A DNA stretch of 34,700 nt from Bacteroidetes bacterium QS_3_64_15. Lineage in GTDB: Bacteria; Bacteroidota; Rhodothermia; Rhodothermales; Salinibacteraceae. Both the position numbers and the translations under genes were made by a program. The stretch's first letter is position 1, and the number at the start of each line of letters is the position of its first letter. This document shows, in pieces, positions 12,234 to 20,375 of the stretch. Below the pieces are notes generated by a model that worked only from the letters and a program-made list of their open reading frames with translations, was not told where the DNA came from and made no database searches. Where the stretch lies: the NCBI GenBank assembly GCA_003022565.1, contig PXTN01000128.1:1-34700 (forward strand), read 5' to 3'.

Positions 12234-15029
12234 CTACAGCGTGATGGTAAGCCGCGAGTAAACGAAGCGGCCGTTAAATCCGATTGGTGAAGATCGGGGA
12301 TAGGGAAGGATCACGTCGAAGGGATCATCCACCGTGGGCACGCGGTCCGGGTAATTGTCGAACAGGTTCCGGGCCCCCACGGCAATGTTCACCTGATCGT
12401 CGAACGCATTATACCCGATTTCCCCCCCGACGGTGACCTCCGGATTGAGCGTGTACTCGTCCGTCGATTCCGGCGTGTCGTCGGGGATAAGCACCTCTCC
12501 GTAGCGCGCCGTTCGGAGCGAGAGATTCACCGACCCCGCCTGCAGAGAGGCCGAGAGCTTGGCCGTCGTTGTCGGGATGCTCTCTTCCTCAAGCTCCAGG
12601 CGTTCCTCGCGCCCGAGGATTTGTTCTTCAAACTCCTCGCTGAGGGCCGGCGGCTGACGCGGTCCTCCGGTGATTTCATTCTCCGTCCAGTTGAACGCAC
12701 CGCGGAGCTGAAGCTGAACGCCATCGGTGAGGAGCAGGGCGTACTTCGCCGTCACGTCAATCCCTCGCGTCTTCGTGTCAATGGCGTTGGTAAAGACACT
12801 CGCCGTTTCGGCGCCGGTACCCTCCAGAATCTGCTCGATGTTTTGCTGCGCCTCGTCGCTCAGGTCCGGCGAGCTTCCAATGTCCCCAGACAGGATGATC
12901 CGGTCGTCGATCTGGATATTGAAGTAATCGGCCGAAATCTGAAAGCGCTCGACGGGATTAAGGATCACTCCACCGCTGAGATTGAGCGACATCTCCTCCT
13001 GCAGGTCCGGGACCTCCAGGGCGTTCCCCACGTCGCTATTTACCGGAAAGATCCCGGTCTGAAACGGCTGATTGTCAATGAAGGTCGTCGAGACCTTCGA
13101 GAAGAACTTCTGCGCCTGGTTCGGGGCCCGGTAGCCGGTCTGGGCGGTTCCGCGCAGCGTGATCTGCTCGACCGGTTCGAAGCGCAGGGCGAACTTTCCG
13201 TTGACCGTGGAGCCAAAGTCGCTGTAGTTCTCGTACCGCACTGCCGCGTTTACCAGGAGCGGATCGACGACGTCGGTCTCAAGATCGAGGTAGGCTCCCA
13301 CATTGGTCCGGGTCTCGTCGACCTCCTGTGAAGGCCGGAAACCCGGAAAGACCTGGGCGCCGGGCGCGGGCGTACCGCCGTTCTGGTTGATCTCCCACGG
13401 GGCATCCTCGAAGCCGGCGTACGAGATCTCTTCGCCCGCCTCGATTTCGTAGGTGTCCGCCCGTAGGATGGCCCCGGCTGCTACGTTGAGCGGGGACGCG
13501 AAGCCGACGTCGTAAGTTCGGTCCACGTCCAACTGAACGTGCGACTGCGCGAGGCGGACCGTGCCCGCGTAGAAGTTCTTCTGGTTTCCGGACAGGGTGG
13601 GCCCGTAGCTCGCGTTCAGCGAATTGGTGATGTTGTACTGGAAGTCGTTGACGCCCCGCTGAAGGTTCAGGTCGTAGTTCCACTCCCCGAACATGCCGCG
13701 GAGACCCGCAGAGATCGAGTAGTCATTGATGGGGTTCTCGAAGTTGGGTAGGAAGCCTTCCGGATAGATTTGCTGCCAGTTGCCGCCGTCTACGTCGTGG
13801 CGATAGAAGCCTTGCCCTTTGCCTTTCCGATAGCTGTATCCGCCAAACGCGTAGGCCTCAGTGGGCTGGTCAGCGTTGACATTGGCCACCGGGTACGCTC
13901 CGTTGAACCAGAGGAGGACATTCTCGGAGCGTCCGTCGCCCCAATGGAAGTTGGGTTGTTCGACGGTCCGGTTCTTCTCGGTGACCTCGTAGAAGCCGTC
14001 CCCGTCGGCGTCATCCACTACGTCCTGCGTGCCAGTGAAGGGCCACGGAAAGCCAAAGTCTGGATTGGTCCCCGAAGGCCCAGCGCGGTTGGTGGGCGTA
14101 CGCAGTCGATACTCCCCAAAGAAGTTGAGAAATCCGCCGTTTTCTCCTAATGCCACGCCGAAGGAGGGGCGGACGCTGTACGTGGTACCGTCGTTCGGGT
14201 ACGGGCCGGTGATGTAGCCCCCCAGTCGGGTTTCGACGGTCGGATCGATCGGCTCATTTTTCAGACGGATATTGACAACGCCGGCAATCGCGTCGGAACC
14301 GTACTGCGAGGAGGCCCCATCCCGCAGCACCTCCATCCGCTTGATGGCGTTGGCCGGAAGCGCGTTGAGATCCACCGGGCTCGATCCGCCCTGCACGCCG
14401 GACCCGAGCCGATTCACAAGGGCCGTCTTGTGCCGGCGCTTGCCGTTGACGAGCGTGAGCGTTTGGTCGGGGCTTAGGCCCCGCATGGTGAAAGAGCGGA
14501 GTGCGTCCATGCCGTCGGACAGCGTATTCTGCGGGAAGTTGACCGACGGAGCAATCTGCTTCAGGATGCGGCCGGTCTCGAAGGCCCCCGCAAGCTGGAT
14601 TTCCTCGGTCCCGTAGACGTCGACTGGGACCGCCAGGTCCTCCGCAGCAACGTTCCGGGCCCGCGAGCCGACGGTTACCGTGACGCCTTCTCCCTGGAGC
14701 GGCGCCCGCTCCATCGAAAAGATGCGGGTGACCTCCGCGCCGGGCTCGAGGGTGACCTCCTGCTCGATCGTCTCGTAGCCGACGAACGTTACCCGGACCT
14801 CGTACGTCCCCGGCGCAATGTCGTCGATTGTGTAGGAGCCGTCGGGGCCGGCCGCCGTGCCAAAGTCGGTGTCCGCTAGGACAACATTGGCGCCCGGCAG
14901 GGGACTGCCCTCCGCATCCTCAATGCTCCCGGTGAGAGTCGCGGTCTGCTGAGCAACCACCGCCCCCGCAGCGATGAAGGCCCACGCAAGGCTGGCCAGT
15001 ACAATTGTGGAGAGGGAGCGGAGCGTCAT
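12234..15029 (-). CDS. TonB-dependent outer membrane receptor
   Basis: A 931-residue outer-membrane receptor. The signal peptide is MTLRSLSTIVLASLAWAFIA plus AGAVVA, with probable cleavage before QQ at residue 27. A carboxypeptidase-regulatory-like domain follows (about 29-108: TGSIEDAEGSPLPGANVVLA, GTYEVRVTFVGYETI). The plug domain is about 125-255 (SFTMRGLSPDQTLTLVNGKR, LPANAIKRMEVLRDGASSQY, SDAIAGVVNIRLK). The rest is the beta-barrel with alternating aromatic strands, ending in SRLTITL. Such receptors import siderophores, vitamins or glycans using TonB energy; nothing here identifies the substrate, and no SusD partner is adjacent. A consensus-like promoter about 250 bp upstream suggests a long leader. 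The fasciclin lipoprotein gene follows directly. Confidence 0.95.
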   Translation of the reverse strand: MTLRSLSTIVLASLAWAFIAAGAVVAQQTATLTGSIEDAEGSPLPGANVVLADTDFGTAAGPDGSYTIDDIAPGTYEVRVTFVGYETIEQEVTLEPGAEVTRIFSMERAPLQGEGVTVTVGSRARNVAAEDLAVPVDVYGTEEIQLAGAFETGRILKQIAPSVNFPQNTLSDGMDALRSFTMRGLSPDQTLTLVNGKRRHKTALVNRLGSGVQGGSSPVDLNALPANAIKRMEVLRDGASSQYGSDAIAGVVNIRLKNEPIDPTVETRLGGYITGPYPNDGTTYSVRPSFGVALGENGGFLNFFGEYRLRTPTNRAGPSGTNPDFGFPWPFTGTQDVVDDADGDGFYEVTEKNRTVEQPNFHWGDGRSENVLLWFNGAYPVANVNADQPTEAYAFGGYSYRKGKGQGFYRHDVDGGNWQQIYPEGFLPNFENPINDYSISAGLRGMFGEWNYDLNLQRGVNDFQYNITNSLNASYGPTLSGNQKNFYAGTVRLAQSHVQLDVDRTYDVGFASPLNVAAGAILRADTYEIEAGEEISYAGFEDAPWEINQNGGTPAPGAQVFPGFRPSQEVDETRTNVGAYLDLETDVVDPLLVNAAVRYENYSDFGSTVNGKFALRFEPVEQITLRGTAQTGYRAPNQAQKFFSKVSTTFIDNQPFQTGIFPVNSDVGNALEVPDLQEEMSLNLSGGVILNPVERFQISADYFNIQIDDRIILSGDIGSSPDLSDEAQQNIEQILEGTGAETASVFTNAIDTKTRGIDVTAKYALLLTDGVQLQLRGAFNWTENEITGGPRQPPALSEEFEEQILGREERLELEEESIPTTTAKLSASLQAGSVNLSLRTARYGEVLIPDDTPESTDEYTLNPEVTVGGEIGYNAFDDQVNIAVGARNLFDNYPDRVPTVDDPFDVILPYPRSSPIGFNGRFVYSRLTITL

Positions 15030-15275
15030 GGGGTGGGGAGGGTTGACTTCGAGAGAAACCGGAGGTGTTCAGTAACGGTCGCTTCTGGCAGTGTGGTGAG
15101 GAGGGAGGCGCTGAAGACAACCAAGGGCAATCGCATGTTACGCAAATTGCGACGGTCGACGGCAAGAGCGCTCTTCCGAACCCATGCCTGCGCCGTGTAA
15201 AGCGGGACGCGCCGGCCGTCTCGACCCGATGAATTTTAAGGTGCAATCGCTCAGGCGGCAACCAGAGCAAGCTCT

Positions 15276-15304
15276 ATTATAAGCCCGGCGAAGACTATTT
15301 TCAA
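15276..15304 (-). promoter_or_regulatory. Putative sigma70-type promoter for the TonB receptor gene
   Basis: On the minus strand TTGAAA (15299-15304) and TATAAT (15276-15281) are separated by exactly 17 bp, matching the sigma70 consensus closely. Transcription would start near 15269 and give about a 240-nt leader before the ATG at 15029. I found no recognisable riboswitch in the leader. This differs from the TAnnTTTG type of promoter described for many Bacteroidota. Confidence 0.6.
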
Positions 15305-15621
15305 TGCGTTGGAACCGCTTCCTCCCTGATTCGGAAGCGTCCCTCCACTACGACGTGTAAAAATTCAGGGACGAGGGAGGCCTCCTTCTCCCCCAACATG
15401 ATGTAACGTCTGGGGCCCGGTTGCACATCAGCGTTTTCCAGCTCCCGATGCTCCCCGCGTCCTCCGTCTCCGCCCTCCGTCGACTCCGTACCGCCCTCGA
15501 CGACCGGGACCTCCCGGATTCGTTTCGTGGATCATCTTCCGGACGTTGCTCCCCCATAGCGGTACGTCCACGCTTCCCGCCACGCCCAAACGCCCACACG
15601 CAAACACGCCCACACGCAGAA
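15305..15621. other. Intergenic region without a supported gene
   Basis: The frames here are short and low in quality. The stretch contains a 10-bp palindrome (GGAGGCCTCC, near 15375-15390) and a GC-rich repeat at its right end, listed separately. No RNA gene is apparent. Confidence 0.45.
15583..15617. repeat. Short CGCCCACACGC repeat
   Basis: CGCCCACACGC occurs at 15591-15601 and 15607-15617 (16-nt period), preceded by the variant CGCCCAAACGC at 15583-15593. It lies just after the 3' end of the O-methyltransferase gene, which reads leftward and ends at 15622. Confidence 0.7.
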
Positions 15622-16284
15622 TCACCGCTTCATCGCCAGGGTCACGCCGTCGGCCAGGGGGAGCATGCTGAGGTCGACCCGCTCATCGTCATGGAGCTTT
15701 TCGTTAAGGCGCTGGATCGCCCGCACACTCTCGTCCTCCACATCGGAATCCGTCACCCGGCCGCCGCGAAACATGTTGTCTAGCGCGATGACGCCTCCCG
15801 GTCGCAGCAGCTCCAGCGACTGCTCGTAGTGAGTGTCGTACGTCTCCTTGTCCGCGTCGATGAAGGAGAAGTCGAACGTGCCGGCCTGGCCGTCCTCGAG
15901 CAACGTCGAGAGGGTCTCCTCCGCCGGGGCGATGCGGAGATCGATGCGATCGGCCACGCCCGCGTCCGCCCAGTAGCGGCGCGCCACCTGGGTATAGTCC
16001 TCGCTCACGTCGCAGGCCACGAGCGTACCCGTTTCCGGAAGCTCCTGCGCCACGGCAAGCGCACTGTAGCCGGTAAATACGCCGATTTCGAGGGTGCGAC
16101 GGGCCCCAATCAGGCGGACGAGAAACTGGAGGAACTGCCCCTGCTCCGGGGCGATCTGCATCTTGGAGTTCGGGTACTCGGCCGTCTCTGCCCGGAGGCG
16201 CTGCATCACGTCCGGCTCGCGGAGCGACACGGACAGCAGGTACTCGTGGAGCTCGTCCGGCAGGCCGATGGACTGATTGGACAT
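15622..16284 (-). CDS. SAM-dependent O-methyltransferase (COMT/CCoAOMT type)
   Basis: A 220-residue class I methyltransferase of the O-methyltransferase family 3 type. I start at ATG 16282-16284 (MSNQSIGLPDELHEYLLSVS); the 91-residue upstream extension is Arg/Cys-rich and not family-like. Motif I, the SAM-binding loop, is TLEIGVFTGYSALAVA (residues 64-79). GTLVACDVSEDY follows as the acidic strand-2 end that binds the ribose. FDFSFIDADKETY holds the metal-binding aspartate typical of the Mg-dependent members, and GGVIALDNMFRGG supplies the second Asp-Asn pair. The substrate is unknown; family members methylate catechols and other hydroxylated aromatics. The gene is divergent from porX, with about 300 bp between them. 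Confidence 0.93.
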   Translation of the reverse strand: MSNQSIGLPDELHEYLLSVSLREPDVMQRLRAETAEYPNSKMQIAPEQGQFLQFLVRLIGARRTLEIGVFTGYSALAVAQELPETGTLVACDVSEDYTQVARRYWADAGVADRIDLRIAPAEETLSTLLEDGQAGTFDFSFIDADKETYDTHYEQSLELLRPGGVIALDNMFRGGRVTDSDVEDESVRAIQRLNEKLHDDERVDLSMLPLADGVTLAMKR

Positions 16285-16583
16285 TGTTTGGTATTGCGAT
16301 TGCGTCAGAACATAGAACGCTCGCACCTGGCCCCGTCGCCTTCGGCGATCAACTGCGGACCCACGTGGCCCCGAGCCCTGCGGCAAGACCGTGCAACGTT
16401 CTAACGCATAACGCGGAAACGTTCCGACGCAACACCCCGAACGTTTTGCAGGATGGCAAGTACAGAGCCACGGACCGGCTTGGGGCCGCATCGGTACGGA
16501 TCGACGGCTCCTGCTCGCTTCCGTGGCGCCACGTTCTTCCGCTCCGCATTCCGGCATTCTCCATTCTGCACGTCTCCTCGCCG
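16285..16583. other. Divergent intergenic region between O-methyltransferase and porX
   Basis: The two genes start outward from this region, so it must hold both promoters. The plus-strand frame is open through it, but it is poor in sequence quality and the PorX family start is internal at 16584. I see no clear -10/-35 pair and no RNA gene. Confidence 0.5.
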
Positions 16584-18146
16584 ATGAGCGATCCCCAGAT
16601 CCTCTGGGTCGACGACGAGATCGACCTGCTCCGCTCCCACGTCATGTTTTTGGAGGACAAGGACTACGAGGTCCAAACCGTGGCGAATGGAGCCGACGCG
16701 GTGGATCGGGTGCAGCAGCAGCCGTTCGACGTGGTGCTGCTCGACGAGCAGATGCCGGGCATGGAGGGCCTGGAAACGCTCGACGCCATCAAGGAAGAGC
16801 GGCCCGAGGTGCCGGTGGTGCTGGTGACGAAGAGTGAGGAGGAGGACCTGATGGAGGCCGCCCTCGGCAACCAGATCAGCGACTACCTGACCAAGCCCGT
16901 CAACCCCAGCCAGATCCTGCTCACCTGCAAGCGCCTGCTGGAGCAGTCCCGGATCCGACAAGAGACCCTCTCGCAGCAGTACCTACAGTCGTTCAACCAG
17001 ATCTCGCAGCGCCTCCGCGGCTCCCTCTCTCCCAACGAGTGGGTCGACCTTTACCAAACGCTTGTTGAGTACGACCTGGAGCTGACGGACGACGAAAACG
17101 CCCGGCAGGTTTTTCAGGACCAGTTCGAGGAGGCCGACCGCGAGTTTGGAACCTTCATCGAGGCCCATTATCCAGACTGGATTGCCCGCGTCGACGAGTC
17201 GCCCGGGGAGGACCGCCCCGCACTCTCCCACGAGATTGTGCCTGAATTTGTCCTTCCGGAGACGGACGGCGACCCGGTCGTGTTTTTCGTGATTGACTGC
17301 CTGCGGTACGACCAGTGGCTGGAGCTGGCCGAGCTGCTGCGGCCGCACTACGCCGTCGACACGGACTTTTACATGAGCATCCTGCCCACGGCCACCCCCT
17401 ACTCTCGCAACGCCATCTTCAGCGGCATGCTGCCGGTGGACCTCGTGGACCGCTTCCCGAAGGCGTGGCAGTCCAACGAGGAGAGCGAGCACAGCCGCAA
17501 TCAGTATGAGGAGGCGCTGCTCCACCACCAGCTCGACCAGCACCACCGCGGCGACCTGAGCGTGCGTTACGACAAGCTCATTACGGCCGAGGATGGGCAG
17601 CAGCTCGCCCAGGACGCGGCCAATCTCACACAGCACGACCTGAGCGCCGTCGTCGTCAACTTCATCGACATCCTGGCCCACAGCCGCTCCGAGTCGGATG
17701 TTCTCCAGGAGCTCGCACCCGACGAGGAGGCCTATCGGGCGCTCACCCGCACCTGGTTCGAACACTCCTGGCTCTACGACATGCTGCGGGCCCTCACCGA
17801 CACCGACTGCACCGTCGTCCTCACCACCGACCACGGCGCGATCCGCAGCCTGCGCTCCACCAAAGTCATCGGCGACCGCGAGACCTCCACGGCCCTGCGC
17901 TACAAATACGGGAGCAACCTGAAGTGCGACGAGGACGACGCCATTCTGGTGCGCGAGCCGGAGCACTTTGGGCTTCCCAGCTACGGCATGAACACGAACT
18001 ACCTCCTCGCCAAAGAGGACTATTACTTCGTGTACCCCACCGACTTTCACCACTACGAGAAGCTCTACCGCGACACGCTGCAGCACGGCGGGGCGTCGAT
18101 GGAGGAGATGATCCTACCGGTGGCGACACTTAGACCGAAGGGGTAG
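16584..18146 (+). CDS. porX: PorX: response regulator with PglZ phosphatase domain
   Basis: A 520-residue two-domain regulator. The receiver domain (about 4-121) has the acidic pair Asp10/Asp11, phospho-acceptor Asp54 in VVLLDEQMPG, Thr82 in VLVTKSEEED and Lys104 in YLTKPVNPSQ. The long helical linker (about 125-220) is followed by a PglZ/alkaline-phosphatase fold: FFVIDCLRYDQW with Asp238, TATPYSRNAIFSG with the likely nucleophile Thr271, NFIDILAHSRSE with Asp362/His366, and TTDHGAI with Asp416/His417. These residues fit a zinc site. In Porphyromonas, PorX with PorY controls type IX secretion genes, and its phosphatase acts on oligonucleotides. I start at ATG 16584 (MSDPQILWVDDEIDLL), the family start. 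tsaE follows downstream, a neighbourhood seen in Bacteroidota. Confidence 0.93.
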   Translation: MSDPQILWVDDEIDLLRSHVMFLEDKDYEVQTVANGADAVDRVQQQPFDVVLLDEQMPGMEGLETLDAIKEERPEVPVVLVTKSEEEDLMEAALGNQISDYLTKPVNPSQILLTCKRLLEQSRIRQETLSQQYLQSFNQISQRLRGSLSPNEWVDLYQTLVEYDLELTDDENARQVFQDQFEEADREFGTFIEAHYPDWIARVDESPGEDRPALSHEIVPEFVLPETDGDPVVFFVIDCLRYDQWLELAELLRPHYAVDTDFYMSILPTATPYSRNAIFSGMLPVDLVDRFPKAWQSNEESEHSRNQYEEALLHHQLDQHHRGDLSVRYDKLITAEDGQQLAQDAANLTQHDLSAVVVNFIDILAHSRSESDVLQELAPDEEAYRALTRTWFEHSWLYDMLRALTDTDCTVVLTTDHGAIRSLRSTKVIGDRETSTALRYKYGSNLKCDEDDAILVREPEHFGLPSYGMNTNYLLAKEDYYFVYPTDFHHYEKLYRDTLQHGGASMEEMILPVATLRPKG

Positions 18147-18214
18147 GGCTGGAACGTCCGTGCTGCTACCGTATCCCCCTTCGTTCCCAAAGCGCTCCGC
18201 CTGAATCCGACGAG

Positions 18215-18281
18215 CGTGATGCGTGATTCGTAAAACGTGAACGAGCAAGAAACTCACGCATCACGTGTCACGCATCACGTG
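18215..18281. repeat. Inverted and tandem TCACGCATCACG repeat
   Basis: CGTGATGCGTGA at 18215-18226 is the exact reverse complement of TCACGCATCACG at 18254-18265, so a 12-bp stem with a 27-nt loop can form. The right arm is also part of a perfect 14-nt tandem repeat, TCACGCATCACGTG at 18254-18267 and 18268-18281. It lies between porX and tsaE. The same core occurs at 5838-5862. Confidence 0.85.
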
Positions 18282-18295
18282 TCTCCGATCCGCTC

Positions 18296-18778
18296 ATGGC
18301 TCCGCCGACGACCAACGCAATACAGAAACTGCTCCCTCGTGTCACATCGTCGACGACGGAAACGATGGACCTGGGCGCTAGGGTCGCGGAGCGGCTCGGC
18401 CCCGGCGCCGTTCTCGCGCTGTGCGGGGCGCTCGGCACGGGAAAAACGCACTTCGTGAAAGGGGTGGCTCAGAAACTCGGCATTCCCCCCGCCGAGGTGC
18501 GCAGCCCCACCTTCACCATTCTCTCCGTGTACGACGAGGGCGAACGACCGCTCTACCACTTCGACGCCTACCGCGTGCAGAACCCCGACGAGTTCGTGGA
18601 GTTGGGCTTCGAGGAGTACGCCCACGGCGACGGCCTCACGTGCATCGAATGGGCCGACCGCGTCACTGACCTGCTTCCGGCCAACGCGATCCACCTCCAG
18701 TTCCACCACGTCGCCCCCTCGAAACGCCGCGTCACGCTCGGCGCCCCGAACGACGCCTCTGGCAGTGAAAACGTGTAG
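18296..18778 (+). CDS. tsaE: TsaE, tRNA t6A biosynthesis ATPase
   Basis: A 160-residue P-loop ATPase that turns over the TsaB/TsaD complex in making N6-threonylcarbamoyladenosine at tRNA position 37. The Walker A motif is GALGTGKTHF (from residue 44). RSPTFTILSVYD is the conserved switch-like segment, LYHFDAYRV supplies the aspartate and YR of the family, and CIEWADRV is the typical late motif. The first 20 residues are poorly conserved; an alternative start at Met24 would cut into the conserved TETMDLG segment, so I keep ATG 18296. It lies 149 bp downstream of porX and upstream of folC, all on the plus strand. Confidence 0.95.
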   Translation: MAPPTTNAIQKLLPRVTSSTTETMDLGARVAERLGPGAVLALCGALGTGKTHFVKGVAQKLGIPPAEVRSPTFTILSVYDEGERPLYHFDAYRVQNPDEFVELGFEEYAHGDGLTCIEWADRVTDLLPANAIHLQFHHVAPSKRRVTLGAPNDASGSENV

Positions 18779-18820
18779 CCTCGGCACCGAGGCCCATTCC
18801 AGCTCACCGTCCAAACCTTT

Positions 18821-18865
18821 AACCTTCCAACGTTCAACCTTCCCCCCTTCAACCTTCCACCTCTT
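18821..18865. repeat. 15-nt period repeat upstream of folC
   Basis: AACCTTCC recurs at 18821, 18836 and 18851, an exact 15-nt period, with TTC or TT at the end of each unit (AACCTTCCAACGTTC, AACCTTCCCCCCTTC, AACCTTCCACCTCTT). It lies 21 nt upstream of the folC start, in the tsaE-folC spacer. Confidence 0.8.
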
Positions 18866-18886
18866 CGACCTCAACCGAGACCGCGC

Positions 18887-20203
18887 ATGCCGCAGGATGC
18901 CCTCAGCCTCCTTCTCGATCGCCCCCAGTACGCCAACGTGGCCGACGACGCGTACGCCCCGGGACTGGACCGGATGGAGACGCTCGTCGACGCGCTGGGC
19001 AACCCCCACGAGGCGCTGCGGGCCGTGCACGTGGCCGGCACGAACGGCAAGGGCTCGACGGCGGCCATGATCGCCGCCATCGCCACCGCGGCGGGCCTGC
19101 GGACCGGGCTCCACACCTCGCCCCACCTCACGCACGTCACTCAGCGGATGCGGATCGACGGCGTGCCCGCCCCCACCGACTGGCTCGCCGACACGCTCGA
19201 CGCCCACCGCGCCCTCATCGAAGAGGTGCAGCCCAGCTTCTTCGAGCTCACCGTCGCCCTCACCTTCCGCTACTTCGCCGAACAGGACGTGGACCTCGCC
19301 GTGATCGAGGTGGGACTAGGCGGGCGGCTCGACTCGACGAACGTGCTCCACCCAGCCCTGTCGACCATCACGCACATCGACCTCGACCACACCGACATCT
19401 TGGGCAACACCCTCGGCGCCATCGCCCGCGAGAAGGCCGGGATCATTGAGCCGCAGACCCCGGTCCTCAGCGCCGTGACGAAGGACGAGGCGCAGGCCGC
19501 CATCGCGAAGGTGGCCACCGCGCAGAAGGCCCCGCTTCATCGACTCGACGACGAGACGAGTTGGACCACGCATCGATCCGACCTTACCGGCAGCGTGGTC
19601 AGCCTCTCTACGCCCGCCCGTCGCTACGACCGCCTCTCGGTGTCGCTCCCGGGTCGCCACCAGCAGCGAAACGCCGCCCTGGCCGTGCGAGCCGCCGAAC
19701 TTACGGTTCTCAAAGATGCGAGCGACGAGGCCGCCGACGCAGCGGTCCGGGACGGCCTCGGCGACGTGCGGGGCCACACGGGGTTCCACGGGCGGGTGGA
19801 GGTGCTACAGGACGAGCCCTTGATCGTCGTCGACGTGGCCCACAATCCGCCCGGCGTGCGGGCCGCGCTCGATGCCATGGCTCCAGTTGTGCACGAGCGG
19901 GACGGCACGCTGCACGTGTGCCTCAACGCGGTCGAGGGCAAGGGCCTGCCGGAGATCGCCGAGATGCTCGCCGCGCATGATGCGCAGGTGACGCCCTTCC
20001 CGATGGACACGAAGCGCGCCCTCCCGCCCGACGAGATCGGTGCGACGCTCCGCGCCTACGGGGCCTCCATCCATGCGCCCCAGTCGCTCACCGACACACT
20101 CGACACGTTCCGGCGCACCGCCGCTCCCGAAGACGGTCTCCTCTGCGTCGGGACGCACAAGGTGATGGAGGTACTTCCGGCCGAGTTCCGCGGTTCGCAG
20201 TAG
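18887..20203 (+). CDS. folC: Folylpolyglutamate / dihydrofolate synthase
   Basis: A 438-residue Mur-ligase-type enzyme that adds glutamate to dihydropteroate and to folates using ATP. The P-loop is GTNGKGST (51-58) after AVHVA. HTSPHLTHVTQRMRIDG is the conserved segment that follows. LAVIEVGLGGRLDSTN holds the family's catalytic glutamate region, and THIDLDHTDILGNTLGAIAREKAGI is highly typical (split here as THIDLDHTDILGN and AIAREKAGII). LPGRHQQRNAALAV and VDVAHNPPGVRAAL mark the central and C-terminal ligase domains. The start MPQDALSLLLDRPQYANV fits the family. No Shine-Dalgarno sequence is seen. The length is normal, and nothing appears broken. Confidence 0.95.
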   Translation: MPQDALSLLLDRPQYANVADDAYAPGLDRMETLVDALGNPHEALRAVHVAGTNGKGSTAAMIAAIATAAGLRTGLHTSPHLTHVTQRMRIDGVPAPTDWLADTLDAHRALIEEVQPSFFELTVALTFRYFAEQDVDLAVIEVGLGGRLDSTNVLHPALSTITHIDLDHTDILGNTLGAIAREKAGIIEPQTPVLSAVTKDEAQAAIAKVATAQKAPLHRLDDETSWTTHRSDLTGSVVSLSTPARRYDRLSVSLPGRHQQRNAALAVRAAELTVLKDASDEAADAAVRDGLGDVRGHTGFHGRVEVLQDEPLIVVDVAHNPPGVRAALDAMAPVVHERDGTLHVCLNAVEGKGLPEIAEMLAAHDAQVTPFPMDTKRALPPDEIGATLRAYGASIHAPQSLTDTLDTFRRTAAPEDGLLCVGTHKVMEVLPAEFRGSQ

Positions 20204-20375
20204 TCCCCCGCGGGCCCATCGCGCCGGAGAGTAGCGCAGAACGCGCACTCGGAGGCGACTCGTTCGCCCAGCGCGTTGATGGGGTCGACCTGGTCGTGAT
20301 GCTCGTCGACCTTCTTGGAACCCCGCAAGTGGCCCTTCACCGCCACCGTCAGGTCGTCACGGTTCTTGATCACAC

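Noticed and set aside
15030-15268. Cobalamin or TPP riboswitch in the TonB receptor leader
   Set aside because: The leader lacks the conserved boxes of either class in a convincing arrangement.
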